Source: Oceanobacter mangrovi
GTDB lineage: Bacteria; Pseudomonadota; Gammaproteobacteria; Pseudomonadales; Oceanobacteraceae
Reading direction: 5' to 3'
DNA: 64,000 bases
NCBI RefSeq assembly: GCF_019740315.1
Contig: NZ_JAHXZR010000004.1
Coordinates: 186,001-250,000, forward strand
In this document: positions 9,989-19,362 of the stretch, piece after piece
How positions within the stretch are numbered: the stretch's first letter is position 1
How the letters are laid out: the number at the start of each line of letters is the position of its first letter
The notes under the pieces: generated by a model
What the model was told of the DNA's origin: nothing
Databases searched by the model: none
What the model saw: only the letters and a program-made list of their open reading frames with translations
Program-made: the position numbers and the translations under genes

Positions 9989-10525
9989 ATGTCTCGCGTT
10001 GCTAAGGCTCCTGTACAGATTCCAGCTGGCGTTGAAGTCAAGCTGGCTGAAGGCAAGATCGCTGTGAAGGGCAAGCAGGGTTCTCTGGAACTGGATGTAC
10101 ACTCTTACGTGTCCATCAGCCAGGAAGAAAACGTCCTGAAGTTTGCTCCGACCAATGAGAACGACAAAAAAGCCAATGCTATGGCCGGTACTTTCCGTGC
10201 CCTGGTAAACAACATGGTTACCGGTGTTAGTGTTGGTTTTGAAAAGAAACTGGTTTTGCAAGGTGTTGGTTATCGTGCCAAAGCCACCGGCAATACCCTG
10301 AATTTGAACCTGGGCTTCTCTCACCCGATCGATTACCAACTGCCTGAAGGTGTTTCTGTTGAAACTCCAAGCCAGACAGAAATCCTGATCAAGGGTATCG
10401 ACAAGCAAGCTGTAGGTCAGGTTGCTGCAGAGATCCGCGGTTACCGTCCGCCTGAGCCATACAAAGGCAAGGGTGTTCGCTACGCTGACGAAAATGTTCG
10501 TCGTAAAGAAGCCAAGAAAAAGTAA
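9989..10525 (+). CDS. rplF: 50S ribosomal protein L6
   Basis: L6 is a two-domain 50S protein near the factor-binding site. The start ATG 9989 ([19 protein letters not shown]) follows AAGGGGG, and in-frame codons farther upstream lie within rpsH. The 178-residue product contains both L6 repeats and the C-terminal signature '[17 protein letters not shown]'. rplR begins 10 bases later. Confidence 0.97.
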   Translation: MSRVAKAPVQIPAGVEVKLAEGKIAVKGKQGSLELDVHSYVSISQEENVLKFAPTNENDKKANAMAGTFRALVNNMVTGVSVGFEKKLVLQGVGYRAKATGNTLNLNLGFSHPIDYQLPEGVSVETPSQTEILIKGIDKQAVGQVAAEIRGYRPPEPYKGKGVRYADENVRRKEAKKK

Positions 10526-10535
10526 GGTCTAGGCC

Positions 10536-10886
10536 ATGAATGAGAAGAAAAAAGCTCGTCTGCGCCGTGCCCAGAAAACCCGGATTAACATCCGTGAAAA
10601 AAGCGCGGTCCGTCTGTGTGTACACCGTACACCACGACACATTTATGCTCAGATCATCTCTGCCAATGGCGCTAGCGTCCTGGCAACGGCTTCTACAGTA
10701 GAAGCAGATCTGCGTAACGAAACAACTGGTAACGTAAGTGCCGCTACCAAGGTCGGTCAGCTGATTGCTGAGCGCGCCAAAGCTGCTGGTATTACCAAGG
10801 TCGCTTTCGATCGTTCCGGTTTTAAATACCATGGTCGTGTTAAAGCTCTGGCTGACGCGGCTCGTGAAAACGGCCTCGAATTCTAA
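10536..10886 (+). CDS. rplR: 50S ribosomal protein L18
   Basis: L18 binds 5S rRNA together with L5 in the central protuberance. The product has 116 residues with a basic N-terminus '[13 protein letters not shown]', the conserved '[16 protein letters not shown]' near residue 27, and '[21 protein letters not shown]' near the end. AAGG precedes the ATG. rpsE starts 12 bases downstream. Confidence 0.97.
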   Translation: MNEKKKARLRRAQKTRINIREKSAVRLCVHRTPRHIYAQIISANGASVLATASTVEADLRNETTGNVSAATKVGQLIAERAKAAGITKVAFDRSGFKYHGRVKALADAARENGLEF

Positions 10887-10898
10887 GGGTGATTGATC

Positions 10899-11423
10899 AT
10901 GGCAAATAACGAACGTAACAACGATCGCAACAATGATCGTAACGAAAGTGAATTCCAGGAAAAGCTGGTTCAGGTTAACCGCGTAGCCAAAGTGGTAAAA
11001 GGTGGTCGTATTTTCGCCTTTACCGCGCTGACAGTAGTTGGTGATGGCAACGGTCGTGTTGGCTTCGGTCGTGGCAAGTCCCGTGAAGTTCCAACTGCCA
11101 TTCAAAAGGCAATGGAACAGGCCAAGCGCAACATGATCAGCGTACAGCTGGATGGCAACACCCTGCAGTACCCTGTAAAAGCTCGTCATTCTGGTTCCCG
11201 TATCTACATGCAGCCTGCATCTGAAGGTACCGGTATCATCGCTGGCGGTGCAATGCGTGCGGTTCTGGAAATGGTTGGCGTCAAGAACGTACTGGCCAAG
11301 TGCTACGGTTCTACCAACCCGAACAACGTGGTTCGTGCAACCTTTAACGGTCTGGCGCAAATGCAGTCTCCTGAACAGGTAGCTGCCAAGCGCGGTAAGT
11401 CCGTCGAAGATATTCTGGGGTAA
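10899..11423 (+). CDS. rpsE: 30S ribosomal protein S5
   Basis: S5 sits at the mRNA entry side of the 30S subunit and affects decoding fidelity. ATG 10899 is preferred to an in-frame TTG at 10893, since AAGGG at 10886 is better spaced. The 174-residue product has the S5 double-stranded RNA-binding domain ('[20 protein letters not shown]') and the C-terminal S5 domain. The first 15 residues are a short repetitive Asn/Asp/Arg run ([12 protein letters not shown]), a low-complexity tail not found in E. coli S5. Confidence 0.97.
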   Translation: MANNERNNDRNNDRNESEFQEKLVQVNRVAKVVKGGRIFAFTALTVVGDGNGRVGFGRGKSREVPTAIQKAMEQAKRNMISVQLDGNTLQYPVKARHSGSRIYMQPASEGTGIIAGGAMRAVLEMVGVKNVLAKCYGSTNPNNVVRATFNGLAQMQSPEQVAAKRGKSVEDILG

Positions 11424-11428
11424 TTGAA

Positions 11429-11614
11429 ATGGCTGATAAAACTATCAAAGTTACCCAGACTCGCAGCACTATTGGCAAACTGCCAAAGCACCGCGAAACC
11501 ATGAAAGGTCTGGGCCTGCGTCGCATTGGTCACACTGTTGAGCTGGAAGACACTCCTTCCGTTCGCGGTATGATCAACCAAGTTCAATACATGGTTAAGG
11601 TAGAAGGGGAGTAA
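11429..11614 (+). CDS. rpmD: 50S ribosomal protein L30
   Basis: L30 is a small ferredoxin-like-fold 50S protein. The 61-residue product has the signature '[20 protein letters not shown]' region and '[20 protein letters not shown]'. It starts five bases after rpsE and ends one base before the rplO start, so translation is likely coupled on both sides. Confidence 0.96.
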   Translation: MADKTIKVTQTRSTIGKLPKHRETMKGLGLRRIGHTVELEDTPSVRGMINQVQYMVKVEGE

Positions 11615-11615
11615 T

Positions 11616-12050
11616 ATGCGTCTCAATGAATTGAGCCCAGCTCCTGGCTCCAAGGCAACCCGCAAGCGCGTTGGTCGTGGTATCGGTTCCGGTCTGGGTA
11701 AGACTGGTGGCCGCGGTCACAAGGGTATGAAATCCCGCTCTGGCGGTGGTGTAGCTCCAGGCTTCGAAGGCGGTCAAATGCCGTTGCACCGTCGTCTGCC
11801 TAAGTTTGGCTTCGTTTCCCGCAAGGCTCAGTACGTTGCAGAGATCCGTCTGAACGAACTGACTTTGGTTGAAGGTGACGTGGTTGATCTGGCAGCGCTG
11901 AAAGCCGCTGACGTGATTGGTGAGAAGATCAAAACTGCTCGCGTAATCCTGTCTGGCGAAATCGGCAAAGCGGTGACCGTTAAAGGACTGAAAGTTACTA
12001 AAGGCGCCAAGGCTGCCATTGAAGCAGCAGGCGGTAAGGTCGAAGACTAA
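11616..12050 (+). CDS. rplO: 50S ribosomal protein L15
   Basis: L15 is a late-assembly 50S protein that threads a long basic N-terminal extension into 23S rRNA. The 144-residue product has the glycine/arginine-rich segment '[18 protein letters not shown]' near residue 21 and the C-terminal L18e/L15 globular domain. Its TAA overlaps the secY ATG by one base. AAGGGGAG precedes the start. Confidence 0.97.
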   Translation: MRLNELSPAPGSKATRKRVGRGIGSGLGKTGGRGHKGMKSRSGGGVAPGFEGGQMPLHRRLPKFGFVSRKAQYVAEIRLNELTLVEGDVVDLAALKAADVIGEKIKTARVILSGEIGKAVTVKGLKVTKGAKAAIEAAGGKVED

Positions 12051-13375
12051 TGGCTACCCAAGGCTCACTACCACAGGGTATGAACAAGGGTCTGAGCGAA
12101 TTGTTCGCTCGGATCCGCTTCGTACTTCTGGCAATTGTTGTATATCGGATTGGTACCCATATTCCGGTACCAGGGATTAACCCGGACGCACTGGCCCGTT
12201 TGTTCGAACAGAATCAGGGAACCATCCTTGAAATGTTCAACATGTTTTCGGGCGGTGCTCTCGAGCGCATGAGTATTCTTGCTCTCGGTATCATGCCGTA
12301 CATCTCTGCATCCATTATCATGCAGTTGCTGACGGCGGTGAGCCCGCAGCTTGAGCAGCTTAAGAAAGAAGGTGAGTCGGGTCGTCGCAAGATTACCCAG
12401 TACACCCGGTATGGCACCGTGCTGTTGGCCTCTGTGCAGGCTTTCGGTGTCTCGGCTGGCCTTGCCGGCCAGGGTGTCACCTTCTCTACTGGCATCGACT
12501 TCTACATCGCTGCTGTGCCTTCTTTCGTAGCAGGTGCGGTATTCATGATGTGGTTGGGTGAGCAGGTAACCGAGCGTGGTATTGGTAACGGTATTTCAAT
12601 CCTGATTTTTGCGGGTATTGTTGCCGGTTTGCCAAATGCAATCGGCCAGGCTTTCGAGTCTGCCCGTCAAGGTGACCTGAACATTCTGTTGTTGTTGGTG
12701 ATCGCTGCTCTGGCTGTTGCTGTGATTGCGTTTGTTGTGTTCGTAGAGCGCGGCCAGCGTCGTATCACAATTAACTATGCCAAGCGTCAGATGGGCAACC
12801 GTCAGATGATGGCAGCACAGACCAGCCATTTGCCTCTGAAGCTTAATATGGCGGGTGTTATCCCGGCGATTTTCGCTTCGTCGCTGCTGCTGTTCCCGGC
12901 TTCTCTGGGTCAGTGGTTCGGCAAGGGTGAAGGTATGGAATGGCTGCAAGATGTCAGTCTGGCTCTGGCCCCAAGCCAACCGCTATACATCGTTTTGTTT
13001 GCTGCCGGGATTATTTTCTTCTGTTACTTCTACACGGCGTTAATGTTTAACCCGAAAGACGTTGCAGAAAATCTCAAGAAGTCCGGCGCTTTTATCCCAG
13101 GTATTCGTCCAGGGATCCAAACTGCCAAGTACATTGATGGTGTATTGGGACGTCTGACTCTGTTCGGATCCCTGTATATCGCCGCTGTATGTTTGCTGCC
13201 TCAGTTCCTGGTGGTGGCTGCCGATGTTCCTTTTTACTTCGGCGGTACCTCCCTGTTGATTGTGGTCGTGGTGGTCATGGATTTCATGGCTCAGGTGCAA
13301 TCTCACCTGATGTCCCATCAGTACGAATCCCTGATGAAAAAAGCAAACCTCAAGAATATGGGCTCAACGCGTTGA
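12050..13375 (+). CDS. secY: Protein translocase subunit SecY
   Basis: SecY is the inner-membrane channel of the Sec translocon. The 441-residue product shows ten hydrophobic segments, the first near residues 23-43 including the conserved '[14 protein letters not shown]', and the plug-forming loop '[19 protein letters not shown]' near residue 63. The cytoplasmic loop '[19 protein letters not shown]' is the SecA/ribosome-binding region. It overlaps rplO by one base. Its last codons and stop lie inside a perfect 24-bp palindrome listed separately. Confidence 0.97.
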   Translation: MATQGSLPQGMNKGLSELFARIRFVLLAIVVYRIGTHIPVPGINPDALARLFEQNQGTILEMFNMFSGGALERMSILALGIMPYISASIIMQLLTAVSPQLEQLKKEGESGRRKITQYTRYGTVLLASVQAFGVSAGLAGQGVTFSTGIDFYIAAVPSFVAGAVFMMWLGEQVTERGIGNGISILIFAGIVAGLPNAIGQAFESARQGDLNILLLLVIAALAVAVIAFVVFVERGQRRITINYAKRQMGNRQMMAAQTSHLPLKLNMAGVIPAIFASSLLLFPASLGQWFGKGEGMEWLQDVSLALAPSQPLYIVLFAAGIIFFCYFYTALMFNPKDVAENLKKSGAFIPGIRPGIQTAKYIDGVLGRLTLFGSLYIAAVCLLPQFLVVAADVPFYFGGTSLLIVVVVVMDFMAQVQSHLMSHQYESLMKKANLKNMGSTR

Positions 13376-13385
13376 GCCCATTTTA
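13358..13385 (+). terminator. Perfect 24-bp palindrome overlapping the secY stop codon
   Basis: ATGGGCTCAACG (13358-13369) is followed at once by its exact reverse complement CGTTGAGCCCAT (13370-13381), then TTTTAG. The secY TGA (13373-13375) lies in the right arm. As RNA this gives a stem of about ten pairs with a tight loop and a short U-run, so it could act as an attenuator or a 3'-end stabilising element between secY and rpmJ. A ribosome terminating on secY would cover it, which may tie its folding to translation. Confidence 0.6.
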
Positions 13386-13395
13386 GGAGACAGTC

Positions 13396-13509
13396 ATGAA
13401 AGTACGTGCGTCTGTTAAAAAAATGTGCCGTGAATGTAAAATCATTCGTCGCAACGGCAGTGTGCGTGTGATCTGTACAGATCCCAAGCACAAACAACGT
13501 CAGGGTTAA
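13396..13509 (+). CDS. rpmJ: 50S ribosomal protein L36 (zinc-binding type)
   Basis: L36 is the smallest 50S protein. I translated a 37-residue ORF from ATG 13396 (AGGAGA at 13385-13390): it begins [15 protein letters not shown] and ends DPKHKQRQG. Cys11, Cys14, Cys27 and His32 form the zinc ribbon, so this is the C+ form. The position between secY and rpsM is standard. Bacteria with zinc-responsive ribosomes also have a zinc-free copy elsewhere; none is in this window. Confidence 0.96.
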   Translation: MKVRASVKKMCRECKIIRRNGSVRVICTDPKHKQRQG

Positions 13510-13543
13510 TTACCCGGACAAGGCGGGTGTGAGAACACAATGC

Positions 13544-13572
13544 TTGCTTTTTTAAAAAGCAACTTGTAGTAT
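13544..13572 (+). promoter_or_regulatory. Sigma-70 promoter of the alpha operon
   Basis: -35 TTGCTT (13544-13549), a 17-base spacer and -10 TAGTAT (13567-13572) lie in the 103-base gap between rpmJ and rpsM. The start would be near 13579, giving a leader of about 34 bases. The S4-binding pseudoknot that regulates the E. coli alpha operon does not fit in so short a leader. Confidence 0.7.
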
Positions 13573-13612
13573 CTCGCGCCCTTTCATCAAGTAAAGTGTA
13601 ACGGAGTTAGAC

Positions 13613-13969
13613 ATGGCCCGTATTGCCGGTGTCAACATTCCTGACAACAAGCATGCAGTAATTTCTCTGACCTACGTATATGGCGTTGGTAAGACTACTG
13701 CCAAGCAGATCTGTGCCTCTACCGGCATCGCTGAGACTACCAAGATTGGTACCCTGAGCGAAGATCAGCTTGACCTTATCCGTAATGAAGTTGCCAAGTA
13801 TACAGTTGAAGGTGACCTGCGTCGTGAAGTGCAAATGAACATCAAGCGTTTGATGGACATGGCTTGCTTCCGCGGTATCCGTCATCGTCGTAGCCTGCCT
13901 CTTCGCGGTCAGCGTACTAAAACGAATGCTCGTACCCGTAAGGGTCCGCGCAAGCCAATCCGCAAGTAA
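13613..13969 (+). CDS. rpsM: 30S ribosomal protein S13
   Basis: S13 is a 30S head protein that forms bridges to the 50S subunit and contacts P-site tRNA through its tail. The 118-residue product begins [21 protein letters not shown] and includes '[20 protein letters not shown]' before a basic tail. ACGGAG precedes the ATG. It is the first gene of the alpha operon. Confidence 0.97.
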   Translation: MARIAGVNIPDNKHAVISLTYVYGVGKTTAKQICASTGIAETTKIGTLSEDQLDLIRNEVAKYTVEGDLRREVQMNIKRLMDMACFRGIRHRRSLPLRGQRTKTNARTRKGPRKPIRK

Positions 13970-14039
13970 TTGCTGGTTGGTCTTTTAGTGTAGCTGCATT
14001 CACTTGTTGCAGTGTTGATATTAAAAGCAGGATTTAAAA

Positions 14040-14429
14040 ATGGCTAAGCCACAACGAACAACCAAGAAAAAGGTTAAAAAGCAGGTAGTGGACGGCATCG
14101 CCCACATCCATGCCTCTTTTAACAACACCATTGTGACCATCACCGACCGTCAGGGTAATGCTCTCTCATGGGCGACTGCCGGTGGTTCTGGTTTCCGTGG
14201 TTCCCGTAAGAGCACTCCTTTCGCCGCTCAGGTAGCTGCAGAGCGTGCTGGTGAAGCTGCCAAAGAGTATGGTCTGAAGAACCTGGACGTTGAAGTAAAG
14301 GGTCCTGGTCCAGGCCGTGAATCTGCTGTTCGCGCACTGAATGCTTGTGGTTACAAAATCACAAACATCACAGACGTAACACCGATTCCTCATAACGGCT
14401 GTCGTCCACCTAAGAAGCGTCGCGTATAA
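14040..14429 (+). CDS. rpsK: 30S ribosomal protein S11
   Basis: S11 lies on the 30S platform near the E-site mRNA. The 129-residue product has the conserved '[20 protein letters not shown]' near residue 21 and ends '[13 protein letters not shown]', both diagnostic. AGGA lies six to ten bases before the ATG. rpsD follows after 13 bases. Confidence 0.97.
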   Translation: MAKPQRTTKKKVKKQVVDGIAHIHASFNNTIVTITDRQGNALSWATAGGSGFRGSRKSTPFAAQVAAERAGEAAKEYGLKNLDVEVKGPGPGRESAVRALNACGYKITNITDVTPIPHNGCRPPKKRRV

Positions 14430-14442
14430 GGAGGCAGAATAA

Positions 14443-15063
14443 ATGGCACGTTATATTGGTCCAAAGTGTAAACTGTCTCGTCGTGAAGGAACTGACCTGT
14501 TCCTGAAGAGTGGCATTCGTGCACTTGAAACAAAATGTAAGATAGAAACCAAACCTGGCGTTCATGGCGCTGGTCGTGGCCGTCTGTCTGACTATGGTTT
14601 GCAGCTGCGTGAAAAGCAGAAAGTTCGTCGTCTGTACGGCATTCTGGAAAAGCAATTCCGTAGCTACTACAAAGAAGCAGCACGCCGTAAGGGTGCTACT
14701 GGTGAAAACCTGCTGCAACTGCTGGAATCCCGTCTGGATAACGTTGTTTATCGCATGGGCTTCGGTTCCACTCGCGCGGAATCCCGTCAGTTGGTTTCTC
14801 ACAAAGCAGTAACCGTTAATGGTCGCACTGTAAACATTCCGTCTTACCAGGTTCAGGCTGGCGATGTTGTCGCTATCCGTGAAAAGGCCAAGAACCAGGA
14901 CCGTATCAAGTCTGCTCTCGAGCTGGCTGGTCAGCGTCCTGACTGTGGCTGGATCAATGTGGACTCCAGCAAGATGGAAGGAACTTACACCAACGTTCCG
15001 GAACGCGCTGATCTCCCTGCAGAGATCAACGAAAACCTGATCGTGGAACTTTACTCCAAGTAA
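14443..15063 (+). CDS. rpsD: 30S ribosomal protein S4
   Basis: S4 nucleates 30S assembly and forms part of the mRNA entry helicase. The 206-residue product starts [20 protein letters not shown] and carries the S4 RNA-binding domain ('[14 protein letters not shown]' then '[15 protein letters not shown]') from about residue 95. In E. coli S4 represses the alpha operon. AAGGAGG precedes the ATG. Confidence 0.97.
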   Translation: MARYIGPKCKLSRREGTDLFLKSGIRALETKCKIETKPGVHGAGRGRLSDYGLQLREKQKVRRLYGILEKQFRSYYKEAARRKGATGENLLQLLESRLDNVVYRMGFGSTRAESRQLVSHKAVTVNGRTVNIPSYQVQAGDVVAIREKAKNQDRIKSALELAGQRPDCGWINVDSSKMEGTYTNVPERADLPAEINENLIVELYSK

Positions 15064-15084
15064 TAGAGGAGCTTAGGGGCAGCT

Positions 15085-16086
15085 ATGCAGCGTGCAGTTA
15101 ACGAATTCTTGACACCTCGAAACATCCAGGTAGACGAAGTTAGCGCTACCCACGCCAAGGTCACCCTTGAGCCTCTGGAGCGCGGCTTTGGTCACACTCT
15201 GGGCGCAGCCCTGCGCCGTATCCTGCTGTCTTCCATGCCGGGTGCGGCCATCGTCGAGTGTGAAATCGACGGTGTTTTGCATGAATACAGTGCAATTGAG
15301 GGCGTTCAACAGGATGTCATTGAGATCCTGCTGAACCTGAAGGGTGTTGCAGTCAAACTGCATGAGCGCGATGAAGCGAGTCTGACCCTCACTAAAGTGG
15401 GTCCGGCTACAGTGACAGCTGCTGACATTCAACTGGATCATGGTGTTGATATCGCCAACCCGGATCACTTCATTGCTGAATTGGGTGAAGGTGCAGAACT
15501 GAAGATGACCATCAAGGTCGCTTCAGGTCGTGGTTATGAAACCGTTGAAGCCCGTTACCAGAGCGATGAAGAGACCAAGGCAATTGGCAAACTCCAGCTC
15601 GATGCCACTTATAGCCCGGTCAAGCGTGTTTCCTACAGCGTAGATTCTGCGCGTGTAGAACAACGTACTGACCTGGACAAGCTGGTTATTGATCTGGAAA
15701 CCAATGGCACTATTGATCCAGAAGAAGCGATCCGTCGTTCCGCGACCATCTTGCAACAGCAGTTGGCCATCTTCGTTAACCTTGAAAATGACGAAGTGGT
15801 TGAGCAGGTACGTGAAGAAGAGGAAATTGATCCGATTCTGTTGCGTCCTGTAGACGATCTGGAACTGACTGTACGTTCCGCCAACTGTCTGAAGGCTGAA
15901 AACATTTACTACATTGGTGATCTGATCCAGCGTACAGAAGTAGAGCTGTTGAAGACGCCTAACCTGGGTAAAAAGTCTCTGACTGAAATCAAAGACGTTC
16001 TTGCTTCTCGTGGCCTGTCGTTGGGCATGCATTTGGAGAACTGGCCACCAGCCAGCCTCCGTAACGACGACAAAGTGCTGGCTTGA
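15085..16086 (+). CDS. rpoA: RNA polymerase alpha subunit
   Basis: The alpha subunit dimerises to nucleate RNA polymerase assembly and binds UP elements and activators. The 333-residue product has the N-terminal domain with '[20 protein letters not shown]' near residue 34, a linker near 235-248 rich in acidic residues, and the C-terminal domain with '[20 protein letters not shown]', which contains the DNA-contact arginine and asparagine. The family's usual length and order (after rpsD, before rplQ) are kept. Confidence 0.98.
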   Translation: MQRAVNEFLTPRNIQVDEVSATHAKVTLEPLERGFGHTLGAALRRILLSSMPGAAIVECEIDGVLHEYSAIEGVQQDVIEILLNLKGVAVKLHERDEASLTLTKVGPATVTAADIQLDHGVDIANPDHFIAELGEGAELKMTIKVASGRGYETVEARYQSDEETKAIGKLQLDATYSPVKRVSYSVDSARVEQRTDLDKLVIDLETNGTIDPEEAIRRSATILQQQLAIFVNLENDEVVEQVREEEEIDPILLRPVDDLELTVRSANCLKAENIYYIGDLIQRTEVELLKTPNLGKKSLTEIKDVLASRGLSLGMHLENWPPASLRNDDKVLA

Positions 16087-16117
16087 TCAGAGCGTTCAGT
16101 TAGTAAGGAATTAAACC

Positions 16118-16528
16118 ATGCGTCATCGTAAAAGTGGTCGTCACTTCAATCGTACCAGCGCGCACCGTCAAGCCATGTTGAAAAACATGGCCGTGAGCCT
16201 GTTCGAGCATGAAGTAATCAAGACGACTTTGCCAAAGGCAAAAGAACTGCGTCGCGTCGCTGAGCCACTGATCACTCTGGCTAAAGAGGATTCAGTAGCA
16301 AACCGTCGTCTGGCGTTCTCCCGTACTCGCAGCAAAGAAGCTGTTGGTAAACTGTTCAACGAACTGGGCCCACGCTACCAAGCGCGTCCAGGCGGCTATA
16401 TTCGTATCCTGAAGTGCGGTTTCCGCTCTGGTGATGCGGCTCCTATGGCCTACGTTGAATTGGTTGACCGTCCAGTGACTGTCGCTGATGAAGACGTTGT
16501 TGAAGTTCAGGATGATGCAGCTGAATAA
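16118..16528 (+). CDS. rplQ: 50S ribosomal protein L17
   Basis: L17 is a 50S protein near the tunnel exit. The 136-residue product begins [20 protein letters not shown] and includes '[24 protein letters not shown]' features typical of the family. The tail after about residue 118 is acidic ([13 protein letters not shown]). AAGGA precedes the ATG. It is the last gene of the alpha operon and is followed by a strong terminator. Confidence 0.97.
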   Translation: MRHRKSGRHFNRTSAHRQAMLKNMAVSLFEHEVIKTTLPKAKELRRVAEPLITLAKEDSVANRRLAFSRTRSKEAVGKLFNELGPRYQARPGGYIRILKCGFRSGDAAPMAYVELVDRPVTVADEDVVEVQDDAAE

Positions 16529-16553
16529 GCTGTCCTGATAGTTCAACATAAAG

Positions 16554-16577
16554 AAACCCGCTTCGGCGGGTTTTTTT
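16554..16577 (+). terminator. Terminator of the alpha operon
   Basis: AAACCCGC (16554-16561) and GCGGGTTT (16566-16573) pair around a UUCG tetraloop and run into seven T residues. The sequence from GCGGG through TTTTTTTATGTCT recurs after fba at 35651. Confidence 0.95.
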
Positions 16578-16603
16578 ATGTCTATAAAACCTTGTTTAAC
16601 AGA

Positions 16604-16633
16604 CATAAAAAAAGCGAACCAAAAGGTTCGCTT
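16604..16633 (-). terminator. Minus-strand terminator facing the alpha operon terminator
   Basis: On the minus strand AAGCGAACC, a TTTT loop and GGTTCGCTT (16612-16633) are followed by a T-run (the A-run at 16606-16614 of the plus strand). It would end transcripts of the aminopeptidase gene that starts at 18133. Confidence 0.85.
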
Positions 16634-16771
16634 GCAAAGGAAGTACTCATCCCTGAGTGACGATCATGATGTGACCTGAGCCACACAGATCCACTCTAGA
16701 TGACCAGCAGGTCAGATACTTGCAGGTGTTGTAAGGAATTGTCACTACCGGAATTGTTTAGCGGCACTGAT

Positions 16772-18133
16772 TTAACCATAACGTCGCTGCAGATATTCAT
16801 AAACAGCACGCATGCCCATGGCTTCACCACCCAAGGGCCGTCCCGGCAGTTTGCGATTGTTCCAGGCCATGATGTCGAAGTGCACCCAAGGCGATTCACC
16901 AACAAACTCCTGCAGGTAGAGTGCAGCAGTGATGGCACCACCAAACGGGCTGGCTGCACTATTCACCAGATCGGCGATATCACTTTTCATCATGTCAGCA
17001 TACGGCTTGTGTAACGGCAATTGCCATACCGGGTCTGATACGCTTTCACCTGCAGCCATCAGATCGAAGGCGACCTGACGATCATTACTGAAGAAGCCGG
17101 GCAGCTCAGTACCAAGGGCGACGCGACAAGCGCCAGTGAGGGTGGCAAAGTCGATGATAATTTCGGGTGCATCGTCAACGGCTTCAGCCAGTGCATCACA
17201 CAGCACCAGACGGCCTTCGGCATCGGTATTGTCGATTTCAACAGTCAGCCCCTTACGGGTTGGCAGAACGTCTCCCGGGCGGAAAGCATTGCCAGCAACG
17301 GCGTTTTCAGCGGCCGGTACCAGCACTCGTAGTTGGACGTTCAGGCCGCTGGCCATGATCAGGCGTGCGAGTCCCAGTGCATGAGCAGAGCCGCCCATAT
17401 CTTTCTTCATTTGCCGCATGAAGTTGCCTGGTTTGAGATTCAGGCCACCAGTGTCGAAGCAGATGCCTTTGCCAACCAGGGTTACCTTTGGAGCGTCAGC
17501 TTTGCCCCAGCGCAGGTCGATCAGGCGCGGCGCATGTTCGCTGGCGCGGCCGACGGCGTGGATCATCGGATAATTCAGATCCAGCAGATCATCACCAATT
17601 ACTTCGTTGAGCTGGCCGCCGAACTCTTCAACCAGTTGCGCAGCCGTAGCCGCGAGGTCTTGCGGCATCATGTCCTGTGCCGGAGTGTTGATCAGATCCC
17701 GTACCAGCGCGGTAGCGTTAATGAAACGGTTTACTTCGTCAACCAGCGCCTCATCGCCTAAAAGTAGTTGCGCCTGTGGCTTGTCATTGGCCTTATAGCG
17801 GGTGAAGCGATAACCACCGAGTCCCCAGCCGAGGGCGATATTAAATTGTTCCTGGCGACTGCGTTCGTTTGCCAGCAGGTAGTCACTGGCAGGTAATTGG
17901 GCTGACAGATCGCCGCAGACAAATACGTCGTTAAAGTCATTGGCCACAAACAGGGCTTGAAGGCTGCCATCGGAGCCAGGCAGCAGTTGCAGACCTTTGC
18001 CTTCATAGCGGTTGGCGGCTAGCCAGGATTGATATTGTGGGTTTTGTTCACACCAGCTGGCGTATTCATCGGTGGTAAGCAGAGTCAGCGAGGTTGCAGA
18101 CTGGTCGGGCTTGGTAGCTGAAATAATCGACAT
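16772..18133 (-). CDS. M17 leucyl aminopeptidase family protein
   Basis: The 453-residue product is a cytosolic dinuclear-metal aminopeptidase of family M17 (PepA/PepB relatives), which trims N-terminal residues from peptides. The catalytic C-terminal domain shows 'GKGICFDTGGLNLKPG' near residue 218 with the metal-binding lysine and aspartate, 'MKKDMGGSAHALGLA' near 238, and the signature 'NTDAEGRL' near 298. The N-terminal domain is divergent. It is closer to the shorter leucyl aminopeptidase-like group of Pseudomonas-type bacteria than to PepA itself, so I give no symbol. It is monocistronic, with its own terminator. Confidence 0.9.
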   Translation of the reverse strand: MSIISATKPDQSATSLTLLTTDEYASWCEQNPQYQSWLAANRYEGKGLQLLPGSDGSLQALFVANDFNDVFVCGDLSAQLPASDYLLANERSRQEQFNIALGWGLGGYRFTRYKANDKPQAQLLLGDEALVDEVNRFINATALVRDLINTPAQDMMPQDLAATAAQLVEEFGGQLNEVIGDDLLDLNYPMIHAVGRASEHAPRLIDLRWGKADAPKVTLVGKGICFDTGGLNLKPGNFMRQMKKDMGGSAHALGLARLIMASGLNVQLRVLVPAAENAVAGNAFRPGDVLPTRKGLTVEIDNTDAEGRLVLCDALAEAVDDAPEIIIDFATLTGACRVALGTELPGFFSNDRQVAFDLMAAGESVSDPVWQLPLHKPYADMMKSDIADLVNSAASPFGGAITAALYLQEFVGESPWVHFDIMAWNNRKLPGRPLGGEAMGMRAVYEYLQRRYG

Positions 18134-18376
18134 GGCAATTGTCCAATACAGATGACAGTGATGAGACTAACGGGTCTGTGGACGGATTTCGAGAGACAAA
18201 CACACACTGCTGATCTCTCTGCCAAGTGCGGTATGTCAATAACGACGATGAGCCGGCTTTGGCAGTCTGTATGTCGCCAGTGAATTTCATTGATCCATAT
18301 TGCAATGCTCGGGCTGCGGGTCATCCAGTGGTAACATAGACCACTTGTTCAGACAGGAAATATCCGGAGAAACTGG

Positions 18377-18790
18377 TTGATCGCTGAAATTTTAGGGGGC
18401 GCACTGATTGGCGGTGCGGCTGCCTTGCTGTGGCTGGCCAATGGCCGTATCAGTGGCATGACGGGTGTCGTATCGAGCTGTTTTGGCTGGATCTATGAAG
18501 GCTCTCGCCAGCGTTTGTGGGCGGTTTTTTTCCTGGTCGGGCTGGTGTTGGCCAATCCGGTTTTACAGGCATTGGGTTTTCAGCCGGATCCGATCGAAAT
18601 CACAGCCAGTCACTGGCTGGTGATCGCCGCTGGCTTACTGGTGGGTATTGGTACCTATCTGGGCAATGGCTGTACCAGCGGCCACGGTGTTTGCGGTATG
18701 GGACGACTCTCGGTTCGTTCGATCATGGCGACTATGGTGTTTATGGCGGCAGGTATTGTGACGGTTACTGTGATGGAGGTGCTGCTGTGA
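18377..18790 (+). CDS. YeeE/YedE family transporter, first half
   Basis: The 137-residue membrane protein has about four hydrophobic segments and the family motif '[17 protein letters not shown]' near residue 95, whose cysteines line the thiosulfate path in TsuA-type proteins. Initiation is at TTG 18377, with GGAGA at 18366-18370; no better codon is in frame. It overlaps the next gene by four bases (GTGA), and the two together equal one full YeeE/YedE transporter. A role in uptake of thiosulfate or another sulfur compound is inferred from the family. Confidence 0.8.
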   Translation: MIAEILGGALIGGAAALLWLANGRISGMTGVVSSCFGWIYEGSRQRLWAVFFLVGLVLANPVLQALGFQPDPIEITASHWLVIAAGLLVGIGTYLGNGCTSGHGVCGMGRLSVRSIMATMVFMAAGIVTVTVMEVLL

Positions 18791-19218
18791 AGCGTTTCTG
18801 GTTATCCCAGCTGACTGCCTTGTTGAGCGGCCTGATATTCGGTGCCGGTTTGCTGGTTGCGGGTATGCACAATCCGGCCAAGGTACGTGGCTTCCTTGAT
18901 CTGTTTGGTGATTGGCAACCGGCTTTGATTGCCGTGATGGGGACGGCGGTGCCTGTGTTTGCACTGTTTTTCTGGCTCTCCAAACGTCGCCCAGCGCCAT
19001 GGTTTGGCGACAGCTTCCATACCCCAACCCTGGCTGGCATCGACTGGCGTTTGCTGAGTGGGGCAATCCTGTTTGGTATTGGCTGGGGACTGGTGGGCCT
19101 GTGTCCTGGCCCGGCGCTGGTTGATATCGCCACCTTGAATGGTCAGGTTTTGTTGTTCGTGGCTGCTCTGTTAGTCGGCAACCGGGCTGCTCATATGCTG
19201 TTTGGGCCCGCCAAATAG
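18787..19218 (+). CDS. YeeE/YedE family (DUF6691-type) transporter, second half
   Basis: Starting at GTG 18787 inside the stop of the preceding gene, this encodes 143 residues with about four hydrophobic segments. The motif '[15 protein letters not shown]' near residue 102 holds the second conserved cysteine of the transporter family, and '[18 protein letters not shown]' near 22 is the DUF6691 hallmark. The overlap argues for coupled translation of two half-transporters forming one pore. No sulfurtransferase gene lies next to it. Confidence 0.78.
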   Translation: MKRFWLSQLTALLSGLIFGAGLLVAGMHNPAKVRGFLDLFGDWQPALIAVMGTAVPVFALFFWLSKRRPAPWFGDSFHTPTLAGIDWRLLSGAILFGIGWGLVGLCPGPALVDIATLNGQVLLFVAALLVGNRAAHMLFGPAK

Positions 19219-19299
19219 TGATCTGAATCCGCTTGCTGTCAGGTAAGTCAGGCTGTCACCAGAGTGACACCAAACAGCAACCGGAACTTCAATTGCGCG

Positions 19300-19321
19300 C
19301 AATGGCAGTGTCATGCCATTG
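19300..19321. repeat. Inverted repeat upstream of the phosphatase gene
   Basis: CAATGGCA (19300-19307) and TGCCATTG (19314-19321) are perfect arms around GTGTCA. It sits in the 144-base gap between the YeeE pair and the PhoD-like gene, 42 bases ahead of the start codon. It may be an operator or an mRNA hairpin; there is no T-run for a terminator. Confidence 0.45.
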
Positions 19322-19362
19322 CCGCTTAATCGGCACATCTCCACAGTCTGCCTGTATGTGCC

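Noticed and set aside
19236-19272. CTGTCA repeats upstream of phoD as a Pho box
   Set aside because: The repeats are 17 bases apart rather than the 11-base period of a Pho box.
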